A stretch of 64,000 nucleotides of DNA from Nocardia tenerifensis NBRC 101015 (GCF_000308715.1 NZ_BAGH01000614.1:18683-82682); one strand, 5' to 3'. Shown: positions 42,003 through 50,955, counted from the first letter of the stretch. Numbers and translations are program-made. Notes: generated by a model from the letters alone, not told the origin.

Positions 42003-43439
42003 TCAGACGGAAGATAGTTCGAGGAGAACGCGGATGGCCGACTCGAGCGCGTAGTTCATCGAGCCGCCGTTCGGTTCGAACGCGGTGTGCTCACCTGCGA
42101 AATGTATCCGCCCCTCGGGGGACCTCGTGTGCTCCATCAGCTCGCTGTGCCCCACCTCCGGCAGGACGTAGGCGCCGCCGGCATAGGGCTCGTTGTCCCA
42201 CGCCACGGAGGCGCCCAGCTCGAAATTCTCGCGTGCGCCGGGCAACATCGACTCCGCCTCGCGCAGCGCGAAATTCACCCTCTCGTCCTCGGACATGCTC
42301 GCCGCCGCCTGTGCGGGCCAGCCGGTGAGCCAGCATTCGAGGATCTTGCGCGGGCCGGGCTGCTGCGGGGTGGCGTCGCGGACCGTGCAGATCGGGGTGT
42401 CCGTCGACAACATCAGCCGTTGCTCCGGCCAGAACTTCTTGCGCATCTGCAGGTAGATGCGCAGTACGGAAACGTATTTCAGCTTGCGGATGGCCGCGTG
42501 CTTCGCGGCGGACAGTCCGGCCATCGACAGGTTGAGCCTGCGCATGCTGCTGAACGGCGCGGTGACGATGACCCGGTCCGCGCTCAGTGTCTGTAGGCGG
42601 TCGCGGTCGAGGAAGGTCACCTGCGCTTCCCGATCGCTTTGCGTGATGCGCACTACCGGCCTGCGGTACAGGATCTGGTCTTTGATCTTCTCCGCCATGG
42701 CGCGGGCGAGGAGATCGGTGCCGCCCTCGACCTTGTACCACTGGGCGTCCGCGGTGGAGAACGAGCGCGGGCTCGACTCGTAGCGGGCCCACGCCATGGC
42801 GGAGGCGGATTCCAGTTCGCCGCCGCGCATTTCGAGGAAGAGCGGCTCGATCAGGCTGATCGCGGCGGGGGAGGCGCCTCGGTCGGCCAGTATCCGCCGC
42901 ACCGAAATCTGGTCCAGCTCGAGCAATTTCGGGGTCGGGGTCCAGTCCAGGGCCGATACCTCGGAGCCGATGTTCTCGTTGAACTTCGTGACGTATCTGG
43001 CGAACAGGTCCGCGACGGTGAGGTGCCGCTCGTCCTCGTGCAGACCGAGGGCTTCGGCGTGTTCATCGATCTTGTCCGGGCGTATTCGGACGCCGTTGCG
43101 GTAGTAGGAGAAGTCGGTGTCGACCAGATCGCTCGGCGCGGTGTCGACGCCCATCTCGCGGAGGTAATGCATTGTGTAAGAACAATGTTCGGTCACTGTC
43201 ATCGCCCCGGCCTCGGCGTGCAGGCCGTCCGCGAAGGGCTGACGGTAGGTCCAGGTCCGACCGCCCGGACGATCACTCGCTTCGAGAACGGTGACTCTTG
43301 TCCCCTGTTTCGTCAACTCGTACGCGGCGGCCAGTCCGGATAGGCCGGCCCCGACGACAATGACGGAATCAATGGTGTTCTGGGACGGTAGACCACCGTC
43401 CATGGTATGTCGTACGTATTCTTGCGTGAGCCCCTGCAC
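42003..43439 (-). CDS. Flavin monoamine oxidase family protein
   Basis: A 478-residue amine oxidase with the N-terminal FAD motif VIVVGAGLSGLAAAYEL and the GG doublet in EASDRPGGRTWTY, plus the C-terminal FAD-contact stretch GRIHFAGEHTAFEPNGGSMNYALESA. GTG 43439 has GGAGGG upstream. Substrates of the family include amines and L-amino acids. No step in the expected anthramycin pathway obviously needs it, so it may be an extra tailoring enzyme, a precursor enzyme or unrelated to the cluster. It is transcribed with the response regulator on the minus strand (104 bp gap). Confidence 0.8.
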   Translation of the reverse strand: MQGLTQEYVRHTMDGGLPSQNTIDSVIVVGAGLSGLAAAYELTKQGTRVTVLEASDRPGGRTWTYRQPFADGLHAEAGAMTVTEHCSYTMHYLREMGVDTAPSDLVDTDFSYYRNGVRIRPDKIDEHAEALGLHEDERHLTVADLFARYVTKFNENIGSEVSALDWTPTPKLLELDQISVRRILADRGASPAAISLIEPLFLEMRGGELESASAMAWARYESSPRSFSTADAQWYKVEGGTDLLARAMAEKIKDQILYRRPVVRITQSDREAQVTFLDRDRLQTLSADRVIVTAPFSSMRRLNLSMAGLSAAKHAAIRKLKYVSVLRIYLQMRKKFWPEQRLMLSTDTPICTVRDATPQQPGPRKILECWLTGWPAQAAASMSEDERVNFALREAESMLPGARENFELGASVAWDNEPYAGGAYVLPEVGHSELMEHTRSPEGRIHFAGEHTAFEPNGGSMNYALESAIRVLLELSSV

Positions 43440-44097
43440 TGCTTTCCCTCCGGTGAACTGCGCTTGATTTCCACCGGCTCATCTGTGTATTCTGAACCGA
43501 AATCATAGACAAAATCATCACGCTGATGGAAAATGTAGTCATCGTTCATCTTCAACCATTGTCGGATGAAATTATCGTATCAACTGACTTGTAGGGCAGC
43601 AAACAAGTTTCAGTAGCCAGAATTTAACTCGTGGGGGGTGGTTGGTGGCTCTCTGCCTGGATGGCGTTTGCCTGGGGTGGTGTGACCGTTATCACACTGT
43701 GGGTGCTGTTTGGGGTGTAACTAACTGTAGGCGACTTGTTGGTTTGTGTTGGGGTTGTGGGGTGTTGGTGCACGTCTTGGTTGGTAGTGGACGTGGCATG
43801 CTGTTGGTTTGGCGGACGGGTGGTTTGTTTTTGGCTAATTTGGTGCTATCGCGAGTGTTCAGCTAACGAACCGGTCAGTTGGGTATGTGTGCGGTCGGTG
43901 GGTGGGTTGCTGTGCGGGCGGGCGGTAACGTTCGCGTCGGAGTTTGCGACTGGGTGAGTAATTGTTGGGGTGTTCGGCTTTGATTGGTATGCGTGGGTGG
44001 GCCCCTTTACTGAGCGCGCGCGGCGCGCCCTTTGAGGTCCCGCACTGCCTCTAGGGTTTCGCATAATGGCTTGCCGTTATGACACGCGTGCGTTTGC
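43440..44097. other. Non-coding boundary with strong G/T strand bias
   Basis: About 650 bp with no convincing gene. From about 43620 to 43990 the plus strand is extremely G+T-rich and the minus strand correspondingly C+A-rich, unlike flanking codon use. Short open frames here (for example 43642-43866) have Cys/Trp/Gly-rich products typical of non-coding sequence. The first 180 bp (43440-43620) are AT-richer and probably hold the promoter of the amine oxidase gene. It marks the right border of the biosynthetic cluster. Confidence 0.5.
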
Positions 44098-44104
44098 CTA
44101 GAGG
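44048..44104 (-). terminator. Nested hairpin at the end of the ADP-ribosylglycohydrolase gene
   Basis: Outer perfect 8-bp arms CCTCTAGG (44048-44055) and CCTAGAGG (44097-44104) enclose an inner hairpin CATAATGG-CTTG-CCGTTATG (44062-44081, one mismatch). It overlaps the stop codon of the minus-strand gene and is probably its terminator. Confidence 0.45.
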
Positions 44105-45003
44105 GGGTGCGGGGGCGGGAGGGGCTCTCGGGCTCGCAGCCACGACTCCGGAATCCCGCTTACGTCACCTCGGCGTCCGACCCCGGTATGGGCGGACACG
44201 ATTCCGCCGACTATCGCGGCGGTCGTGTCCACGTCGCCACCGGCCTCGATGCAGGCGGTGACGGCGGCGGGGTAGTCGGTGAGGAACGTCGCCGCGGTCC
44301 ACAGGGCGAAGGGGACTGTGTCCTGTGCGCTGACCTGTGCGCCGTTGCCGAGTTCGTAGGCCGCCTCGGCGACCGATCTGCCCAGTAGCTTCCGCGCCCT
44401 GCGTATGCCGTCGGATGTTCCGCCATCGATGAGGTACGGTTCGACTGCGCGCAGCAAATCGATTGGCGTGCAAGGTGTTCCGCGCGTGGCTGCGGCATGG
44501 CCCGCCGCGACGGCGACGACCATCGCGCCGGTGATCGCCTCCGGATGGCGGTGGGTGATCTCGGCGGTCAGCGCCGCTTGTGCGGCGGCGCGGTCCAGGT
44601 CGTCCGCGAAGTACGCGCCGAGCGGGGCGACCCGCATCGCGGCTCCGTTGCCCCACGAACCGCGCCCGTCGAACGCGGCGGCCGCGGCTTCGGCCCAGGG
44701 CCGCCCGTCGCGAATCTCGTGCAGCACAACGACTGTGCCCGGGCCGTAGCCGCGATACGGTTCGCAGCGCTGGGCGAAGGCGGTCGCGAGCGCGTCCTGA
44801 TCGATGTGGCCGCGGCTGCGGATCTCCGCGTAGACCGTGCAGGCCATCTCGGTGTCGTCGGTCCACGGCCACGGGGCGGCGGGGAGGCGTCCGGCGAGCA
44901 GATCGGGGACGGAGCTGCCGGGGACGAAGAATTGCGCGCCGAGGGCGTCACCGACGGATAGGCCGTCGAGGCTGTCGGAGGCGGGGTCGGAGGGTATCGG
45001 CAT
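44098..45003 (-). CDS. ADP-ribosylglycohydrolase family protein
   Basis: A 301-residue protein of the DraG/ADP-ribosylglycohydrolase fold, which removes ADP-ribose from proteins or other acceptors with two Mg ions. The metal-binding motifs are clear: WTDDTEMA near residue 50 and GGDVDTTAAIVGGI near the C-terminus, with SWGNGAAMRVAPLG in between. The start ATG 45003 has no strong ribosome-binding site. A hairpin follows its stop. The target cannot be told; no ADP-ribosyltransferase is adjacent. Confidence 0.88.
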   Translation of the reverse strand: MPIPSDPASDSLDGLSVGDALGAQFFVPGSSVPDLLAGRLPAAPWPWTDDTEMACTVYAEIRSRGHIDQDALATAFAQRCEPYRGYGPGTVVVLHEIRDGRPWAEAAAAAFDGRGSWGNGAAMRVAPLGAYFADDLDRAAAQAALTAEITHRHPEAITGAMVVAVAAGHAAATRGTPCTPIDLLRAVEPYLIDGGTSDGIRRARKLLGRSVAEAAYELGNGAQVSAQDTVPFALWTAATFLTDYPAAVTACIEAGGDVDTTAAIVGGIVSAHTGVGRRGDVSGIPESWLRAREPLPPPHPL

Positions 45004-45044
45004 GGGTGAGGGCCATACTGCCGATCTTCGGGAGTGGATGCAAC

Positions 45045-45926
45045 CTATGCGTCGGGGCTTTGCGCCGATGGCAGCAGTCTGGCGATTTCGCTGACGATCA
45101 GATCGGGTTCGGTGAGGGGGATGTAGTGGCTGGAATTCTCGGCGATGACGTGGCGGCCGTGGGGGGAACGGTCGGCGCGGTGCGCGTGCGAGGCGATGGC
45201 GGCGGCGCGCGTCGCGGCGTTCATGCCGTCGCCTGCCAGCGCGCCCGAGATGACGGTGATCGGGACGGATCCGTGCTCCGGTGGGTTGTCGCGCCAGGTG
45301 GCGAGCTCGTCGAGGAAGGTGCGCGCTTGCTGACGTTGTGTGCGAAGTACGCTGGGCTCGAACGCTTCTCGCTCCATATCGCGTCGAACGTCGGGTGGAA
45401 GATTCCGCAGTTGCTTGCGGAACAGCACCTTCAGCAATCTCAGCCGCGCGAGAAGATAACCGGCCGCGAGGAATCCGCGCTCCATGCGCCGAAAACCGCG
45501 CCCGAACAACACATCGGCGGCCTCGTCGGTGGGATCGACCAGCACGAGACCGGCGAGCCGATCGAGGCGTCGCGCCGCGGCGAGCCGCACGATCGGCCCG
45601 CCCGCGCTGTGCCCCACCAGGATGAACGGCCCCGGCCCGAAATGGTCGAGCACGTCGGTCAAATCATCGGCCATCCGATCCAGTTCTCGCCCCGCCGAAT
45701 CCGGCGCGCTGCGCCCGAGCCCGGATCGGTCATAGACCACCGCTCGCGCGAACTTCCCGACCTCGGGCTGCACCGTTGCCCACGATGACCGGCCCGCTCC
45801 CGCCCCGGCCTCGAAAACCACGGTGGTCCCGCCGTTTTCACCGAGAACCATCGCGAACAGCTTTCGCCCGTCCCGAGTCCCGACCCACTCCGCCGACCCT
45901 TGCGTGTGCCGCTCCACCTCGGTCAC
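45045..45926 (-). CDS. Alpha/beta hydrolase
   Basis: A 293-residue alpha/beta-fold hydrolase. The nucleophile elbow is GHSAGG, the oxyanion region VFEAGAGAGRSSW, and the likely catalytic His is in NSSHYIPLTEP. GTG 45926 is preferred over the longer frame because GGGGAGGAT lies just upstream (complement of 45933-45941). It follows the acetyltransferase gene by 29 bp on the same strand. Substrate unknown. Confidence 0.8.
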   Translation of the reverse strand: MTEVERHTQGSAEWVGTRDGRKLFAMVLGENGGTTVVFEAGAGAGRSSWATVQPEVGKFARAVVYDRSGLGRSAPDSAGRELDRMADDLTDVLDHFGPGPFILVGHSAGGPIVRLAAARRLDRLAGLVLVDPTDEAADVLFGRGFRRMERGFLAAGYLLARLRLLKVLFRKQLRNLPPDVRRDMEREAFEPSVLRTQRQQARTFLDELATWRDNPPEHGSVPITVISGALAGDGMNAATRAAAIASHAHRADRSPHGRHVIAENSSHYIPLTEPDLIVSEIARLLPSAQSPDA

Positions 45927-45955
45927 GATTCCCCATCCTCCCCAAACCCGCCGCA

Positions 45956-46450
45956 TCAGAGCCGCCTACTGATCAGGCGGCGGCCATCGTCGCGAAAACC
46001 TCGCTCGCGATAGTAGGCGAACAGGTGCCCGACCTCTCGATCGTTAGGCGCGACCACCAGCTCCAAACACCGGCAACCCCGCTCCCGGGCCCAGCCGGCA
46101 CTATCCTCGATGAGCAGCCCGGCCAGCCCGCGCCGCCGCGCGCCCGGCACCACGAACAGATCCTCGAGTTCGGCGATCAGTCCGTTCTCCAGTCCGAAAC
46201 TCGTTGTGGTGATGGCGAATCCGAGCAGCTGATCGCCCGAACACGCCACGGCGACCCGCGCCGCCGAGGAGGCAAGCAACGTCGTCAGGTTGTCCCGCAG
46301 CTCCTTCTCGCCGGTGCTGAACCCGTCTTCGGCATAGAACGCGACAGCCATCGCCAACACAGCCGCCAGCTCGCCGGACCCAGCGGCACGCACGGCAACC
46401 GGCGCACTCGTCACATTCCTAGTGAACACCCGCCGGTGACTCGACTCCAC
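45956..46450 (-). CDS. GNAT-family acetyltransferase
   Basis: A 164-residue GNAT protein. The acetyl-CoA pyrophosphate loop is seen as VVPGARRRGLAGLLIE, preceded by ELEDLFV on the core strand. The start is uncertain: GTG 46450 gives the full frame, and an internal GTG at 46414 gives a form 12 residues shorter that still holds the fold. Substrate unknown. Probably co-transcribed with the following hydrolase. Confidence 0.75.
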   Translation of the reverse strand: MESSHRRVFTRNVTSAPVAVRAAGSGELAAVLAMAVAFYAEDGFSTGEKELRDNLTTLLASSAARVAVACSGDQLLGFAITTTSFGLENGLIAELEDLFVVPGARRRGLAGLLIEDSAGWARERGCRCLELVVAPNDREVGHLFAYYRERGFRDDGRRLISRRL

Positions 46451-46491
46451 CTGCGGAAAACACCCTCGGTAACGTGACGGTCGTCACTTCC

Positions 46492-46518
46492 TGTCAGATC
46501 TGGCGGGCGCGGCGTGTC
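46492..46518 (+). promoter_or_regulatory. ECF41-type promoter, module 1
   Basis: TGTCAGA, 16 nt, TGTC: close to the published ECF41 target pattern TGTCACA-N16-CGTC. Transcription would begin 1-3 nt before ATG 46527, which explains the lack of a usable ribosome-binding site. A GTGAC-GGTC-GTCAC repeat precedes it. Confidence 0.55.
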
Positions 46519-46526
46519 TCGAGGGC

Positions 46527-47720
46527 ATGACTGATTCGAACAGCATCACCAAGGTAGTCGTCATCGGCGGCGGTTACGCCGGCGCCGTGGCGGTCAATCG
46601 GCTGCGGCAGCGTCGCGATGTCGAGATCACGCTGGTCAACCCGCGCGCGGAGTTCATCGAGCGCATGCGGTTGCACCAGTTCGTGGCCGATGCCCACGAG
46701 GCCGCCATCGGCTATGACACGCTGCTCGGCGCGGGTGTGCGGCTGATCGTGGACAGCGCCGTCCGCCTCGACACCGCCGACCGCAGGATAGAGCTGGCTT
46801 CGGGGCGCGAGCTCGAGTACGACTATGTGGTCTACGCCGTCGGCAGCACCGCAGCGGTGCCCGCATCGGTGCCCGGCGCGGTCGAATTCGCTTATCCCAT
46901 CGCTGAATTCGAACACGCGCAGCGTCTGCGCGCCGCGCTGCGGGAGGTGCCCGCGGCGGCGCCGATCGTCGTCGTCGGCGGCGGGCTCACCGGAGTCGAG
47001 ACTGCCGCCGAGCTCGCCGAGCAGGGTCGAGCGGTCACGCTGGTAGACAGCGGTAAATTGGCGGCGAACTTCGCTGACCCGGCTCGGCGGTCGGTGCGGA
47101 AGTGGCTGACGGAGAACGGAGTCGATGTGCGGGAAGAGACGCGGGTGCGGGAGGTGCGGTGCGACGGCGTCGTCGTGGCCGGCGGAGAGGTGCTGCCCAG
47201 CGCGCTCACGATCTGGACCGCCGGATTCGGGGTGCCGGAACTGGCGGCGCGCAGCGGACTTCGCACTGACGAACTGGGCAGGCTGCTCACCGACGAGACG
47301 CTGACCAGCATCGATGACGATCGCATCGTCGCCGCCGGGGACGCGGTCGCGCCGTCGGGCCGGCCGCTGCGAATGAGCTGCTATGCCGCTCAACCGCTGG
47401 GCGCCCAGGCCGCCGACACTGTGCTGGCCCGCATCGCGGGCTCCGAACCCGCTGTGCTGGACGTGGCTTTCGTGGCGTGCACCGTGGGCCTGGGTCGCCG
47501 CGCGGGTGCGATGCAGTTCAGCCGTCGCGACGACACGCCTGTGCCGATGTACATCGGCGGGCGCGTGGGCGGATGGATCAAGGAGCGGGTGGGTCTCGCG
47601 GGCCCGATCGGAACCATTCGCAAGGAGGCTCGCAAGCCCGGCGCGATCCCCTCGTTCATGGGGCTGGGCCGGCGCAAAGGCCTGCGCGACGCCGAGACCG
47701 CGGCGGCCGCGCGGCCGTGA
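46527..47720 (+). CDS. NAD(P)/FAD-dependent oxidoreductase (NDH-2-like), module 1
   Basis: A 397-residue pyridine nucleotide-disulfide family flavoprotein without redox Cys pair. FAD motif VVVIGGGYAGAVAVNRL at the N-terminus, NAD(P) motif IVVVGGGLTGVETAAEL in the middle, and AAGDAVAP at the second FAD contact. It resembles type II NADH dehydrogenase-like proteins encoded next to ECF41 sigma factors. The stop overlaps the sigma factor start (GTGA). A probable near-leaderless transcript starts from the promoter at 46492-46518. Confidence 0.85.
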   Translation: MTDSNSITKVVVIGGGYAGAVAVNRLRQRRDVEITLVNPRAEFIERMRLHQFVADAHEAAIGYDTLLGAGVRLIVDSAVRLDTADRRIELASGRELEYDYVVYAVGSTAAVPASVPGAVEFAYPIAEFEHAQRLRAALREVPAAAPIVVVGGGLTGVETAAELAEQGRAVTLVDSGKLAANFADPARRSVRKWLTENGVDVREETRVREVRCDGVVVAGGEVLPSALTIWTAGFGVPELAARSGLRTDELGRLLTDETLTSIDDDRIVAAGDAVAPSGRPLRMSCYAAQPLGAQAADTVLARIAGSEPAVLDVAFVACTVGLGRRAGAMQFSRRDDTPVPMYIGGRVGGWIKERVGLAGPIGTIRKEARKPGAIPSFMGLGRRKGLRDAETAAAARP

Positions 47721-48625
47721 ACGCCCCCGACGAGCACACGGAGCGTTTCGTCCACCTGCGACCGCTGCTGTTCACCATCGTCTACGAAATCCTCGGCTCG
47801 GCAACCGAATCCGACGATGTGCTGCAGGACAGCTATCTGCGGTGGCGGCAGGTGGACCTGGCCACCGTGCGGGACACGAAGTCCTATCTGGCCCGGCTGG
47901 TCACCCGGCAGGCGCTGAATGTGTTGCGGGCGAGGGCGAGTCGCCGGGAGGAGTACGTCGGCCCGTGGCTGCCCGAGCCGCTGCTGCTCGCCGACGGCGA
48001 CGCCTCGAGCGACGTGGTGCTCACCGAGGCGGTCTCGATGGGCATGCTGGTGGTGCTGGAGACGCTCACCCCCACCGAGCGGGCGGTCTTCGTGCTGCGC
48101 GAGGTGTTCGGCTTCGACTATGACGAAATCGCCTCCGCCACGGGGAAATCCGTCGACGCCGTGTATCAGACCGCCCGCCGCGCCCGCAACCACGTGCAGG
48201 CCCGGCGCAAGCGGTACGCTCCGGTCGACACCGCCCGAACCGCCGCGGTCACCGAACGTTTCATGACCGCCGCGACCACCGGCAACATGGAAGACCTGCT
48301 GTCGTTGCTCGCGCCGGATATCACCTGGACCACCGACAGCGGCGGCAAGGTGACCGCGCTGCGCGAACTGGTGCTCGTCGGCGCGGAGCGGGTGGGCCCG
48401 ATTCTCATGGCGGTCTTCCGATACGCGCGGGAGCGACCCGAGGTGCGAATCGAGACGGTGAACTGCAACAGCCAGCCGGCGCTCGCCTGCTTCATCGGGG
48501 ACAAACTGGAGGCCGTCCTCGTGTTCGAGATCGACGGCGACAAGATCGTCAACGGCTACGGCATCCGCAACCCCGACAAACTGGCCGCGCTCGAGATCCC
48601 GCGCGCGATCAGTCGCACCGAATAG
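47717..48625 (+). CDS. ECF sigma factor, ECF41/SigJ type, module 1
   Basis: A 302-residue sigma factor with sigma-2 (DVLQDSYLRW) and sigma-4 (LTPTERAVFVLREVFGFDYDEIA) regions plus a C-terminal SnoaL-like domain. ECF41 hallmarks are visible: WLPEPLL in the linker, a DSGGK variant of the DGGGK motif, and NPDKLAAL near the end. In this group the C-terminal extension tunes activity in place of a separate anti-sigma factor. The GTG start is coupled to the oxidoreductase gene, its probable target operon. Confidence 0.9.
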   Translation: MNAPDEHTERFVHLRPLLFTIVYEILGSATESDDVLQDSYLRWRQVDLATVRDTKSYLARLVTRQALNVLRARASRREEYVGPWLPEPLLLADGDASSDVVLTEAVSMGMLVVLETLTPTERAVFVLREVFGFDYDEIASATGKSVDAVYQTARRARNHVQARRKRYAPVDTARTAAVTERFMTAATTGNMEDLLSLLAPDITWTTDSGGKVTALRELVLVGAERVGPILMAVFRYARERPEVRIETVNCNSQPALACFIGDKLEAVLVFEIDGDKIVNGYGIRNPDKLAALEIPRAISRTE

Positions 48626-48654
48626 AACATCGACCACAGCGAGGTGCCGGCGCT

Positions 48655-48688
48655 GCCGAGGAGATGACGCGATCGCCCTCTCCTCGGC
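48655..48688. terminator. Bidirectional hairpin between convergent sigma factor genes
   Basis: GCCGAGGAGA (48655-48664) pairs perfectly with TCTCCTCGGC (48679-48688) around a 14-nt loop, in the gap between the two convergent ECF41 genes. It can serve both strands. Confidence 0.65.
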
Positions 48689-48783
48689 AACTCGTATCCG
48701 AACTGACGCGCTCGCCGTGGTCGTGGACCCTGGCGGGTGCGTCAGGAAGTGATTCGGTGCCGTCGCGCCCGTGGATGGGTCCG

Positions 48784-49722
48784 CTACCACCATCCGATCA
48801 GCGAGGTCTCGTGCTCCCGCCGCCGCCATTGCGCCACGAGCCGCCGGAGCCGGTCCGGGTTGGCGATCCCGTACAGGCCCGCGATCTTGTCGTCGCGGAT
48901 CTCCAGGATCGTCGCGGCCAAGATCTGGTCGTCCAGCGCGAGAAGCATGGCCGGGCAACCGTTGACCACTGAGGCATGGATCGAGGGCGAGCCACCGGCG
49001 AGTCTGCGCTTGGCCGAGGACGGGGCGAATCCGGCCCGCACCGCGCGGGCGATGCGTGCCGGGTCCGTGTATCGGATGAGCTGCTGGGCCAGGCCGCGGA
49101 CACCGTCGGAGACGCCGGTCGCGTCGTCGGTCAGCAACGCCACCAGGTTCTCGGTCCGGCCCGAGGAGGCCGCGGCGACGAACGCCTCGACGATTCGTCG
49201 CGTGGATGCCTCGTCGGTGTCGAAGGTGTTGCGCGCCATGGCGATTCGCCGCCGCGCTCGGCTATTGTGTTGCTGGCTCGCGGATTCGGTGATGCCGAGC
49301 ATCCCGGCTATCTCGGCGTGGGTGTACGCGAAGGCTTCGTGCAGCACGTAGACGGCCCGTTCGACGGGCGAGAGCCGCTCCATCAGGGTCAGCACCGCGA
49401 GGGTCACCGACTCGCGCTGCTCGGCGGTGTCGGCGGGGCCCAGCATGGGGTCGCCGTCGAGGAGCGGTTCGGGCATCCAGGCGCCGACTGCGCGTTCGCG
49501 CTGTACTTTCGCCGAACGCAGTCGGTCGAGCGCGAGGTTGGTGACGACCTTGGTGAGCCAGGCCTCGGGCACCTCGATGTACTCGCGGTCGGCGGCCTGC
49601 CACCGCAGGAACGCGTCCTGCACCGTGTCCTCGGCGTCGGCGGCCGAGCCGAGCAGACGATAGGCGAGTGAGGCCAACCGACTCCGGCTGGCCTCGAAAC
49701 GCGCCACGGTGGCGGTGTCCAT
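48784..49722 (-). CDS. ECF sigma factor, ECF41/SigJ type, module 2
   Basis: A 312-residue paralogue of the module 1 sigma factor: sigma-2 (EDTVQDAFLRW), linker motif WMPEPLL, sigma-4 (LSPVERAVYVLHEAFAYTHAEIA) and a SnoaL-like tail with NPDRLRRL. The DGGGK motif is not conserved (DDATGVSDGVRG), so control by the C-terminal domain may differ. ATG 49722 is chosen; GTG 49728 is an alternative, and neither has a strong ribosome-binding site. It lies 10 bp after the partner oxidoreductase. Confidence 0.88.
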   Translation of the reverse strand: MDTATVARFEASRSRLASLAYRLLGSAADAEDTVQDAFLRWQAADREYIEVPEAWLTKVVTNLALDRLRSAKVQRERAVGAWMPEPLLDGDPMLGPADTAEQRESVTLAVLTLMERLSPVERAVYVLHEAFAYTHAEIAGMLGITESASQQHNSRARRRIAMARNTFDTDEASTRRIVEAFVAAASSGRTENLVALLTDDATGVSDGVRGLAQQLIRYTDPARIARAVRAGFAPSSAKRRLAGGSPSIHASVVNGCPAMLLALDDQILAATILEIRDDKIAGLYGIANPDRLRRLVAQWRRREHETSLIGWW

Positions 49723-49732
49723 CAGCACGACT

Positions 49733-50923
49733 CTAGGCGGCGACCACCTCGGGCGCGTGCTCCCGGGTGGTCGCCAGGCGGTACCTGTGGCTCGGCTTTC
49801 CCAGGGTCGGGTGCCTGAGGCTCCAAGCGGTAAACGCCAGGATCGTTGCCTTCACGCGCGCGGCCGGGCGCCCGCGCAGTGCTCCAGGCATGGATCGGCC
49901 GTCACCGTCGACGAACTGGAAGAGCCCGTCCTTGCGGCCGAGGCTGATGTGGTTGCCGACGTAGGGCAGCGAGGTGGTCTCGACCTTGCGCCCGGTCAGG
50001 TCGCCGATGATCGCGGCCGTCGCCTGGGTGCCGGTGAAGCCGGCGGAGGCACAGGACATGGGTAACGGCAGGCCGTTGTCGGCGATGATGAACGCGCTGT
50101 CACCGGCGACGTAGACGCCGGGGTGCGAAACCGATCGCATGTGACGGTCGACCGTGATCTGACCGTTGGCCTCCACCGCGAGACCGCTCGCGGCGGCGAT
50201 CGGATGCACGGCGAATCCGGCGGTCCACACGGTCGTGTCGGCGGCGAAGATGGTGCCGTCCGCGGCGACGACGGACGCCTGCTCGACGCGCGCGATGGTG
50301 GTGTGCTCGTGGACCTCGATCCCGAATCGGTCGAAGGTGCGCAGCAGGTGCCGGCGGGCTTTGGGGCCGAGCCAGCCGCCCAGTTCCCCGCGGGTGGCGA
50401 GGCCGATCGGGATGCCCGGATGGGCCTCGGCGATCTCGGTGGCGGCCTCGATCGCGGTCAGGTTGCCGCCGACCACCAGGACCTTTCCGTGGTCGCCCAG
50501 CTCGTCCAGGCGTGCGCGCAGTCGCAGCGCGGCTGGTCGCGCGGCCACGTGGAAGGCGTGCTCGGCGACGCCGGGAACGCCGTGATCGGCCGCGGTGCTG
50601 CCGAGCGCGTACACGAGGGTGTCGTACTCGAGCCGGTCGACGCCCTGTCCGTCGACCAGGTCGACGGCCCGGCGCTCGACGTCGACATGGGTTATTCGCG
50701 CCACTCGCAGCCGAATCCCGGTGCCCGCGAATATTTTCGCCAGCGGTCGGTGGCGCAGATTTTGACCGGCCGCGAGCTGATGCAGGCGCAAGCGCTCGAC
50801 GAAATCGGATTCGGCATTGACGACGGTGATCTCGACGTCGTCGGGGTGGAGCCGGCGGGCCAGATATCCGGCGCAGAAGGCGCCGGCGTATCCGGCTCCG
50901 AGGACGACGATGCGATGCTTCAT
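49733..50923 (-). CDS. NAD(P)/FAD-dependent oxidoreductase (NDH-2-like), module 2
   Basis: A 396-residue paralogue of the module 1 oxidoreductase: IVVLGAGYAGAFCAGYL, NAD(P) motif VLVVGGNLTAIEAATEIA (the last Gly of the usual GGG/GG pattern is changed) and VAGDSAFI. ATG 50923 follows CAGGAG at 7 nt. It is preceded by an ECF41-like promoter at 50956-50982 and followed by its own sigma factor gene, mirroring module 1 in inverted orientation. Confidence 0.85.
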   Translation of the reverse strand: MKHRIVVLGAGYAGAFCAGYLARRLHPDDVEITVVNAESDFVERLRLHQLAAGQNLRHRPLAKIFAGTGIRLRVARITHVDVERRAVDLVDGQGVDRLEYDTLVYALGSTAADHGVPGVAEHAFHVAARPAALRLRARLDELGDHGKVLVVGGNLTAIEAATEIAEAHPGIPIGLATRGELGGWLGPKARRHLLRTFDRFGIEVHEHTTIARVEQASVVAADGTIFAADTTVWTAGFAVHPIAAASGLAVEANGQITVDRHMRSVSHPGVYVAGDSAFIIADNGLPLPMSCASAGFTGTQATAAIIGDLTGRKVETTSLPYVGNHISLGRKDGLFQFVDGDGRSMPGALRGRPAARVKATILAFTAWSLRHPTLGKPSHRYRLATTREHAPEVVAA

Positions 50924-50955
50924 GATTCGCTCCTGTCTGGTTCGCGTGCCCCTTG

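Noticed and set aside
42065..42085. GGTTCGAAC motif resembling a tRNA T-loop
   Set aside because: It is within the conserved C-terminal FAD region of the amine oxidase gene; no cloverleaf.
43642..43957. Two overlapping short plus-strand frames
   Set aside because: Products are Cys/Trp/Gly/Leu-rich reflections of the G/T skew, with no ribosome-binding site and no plausible fold.
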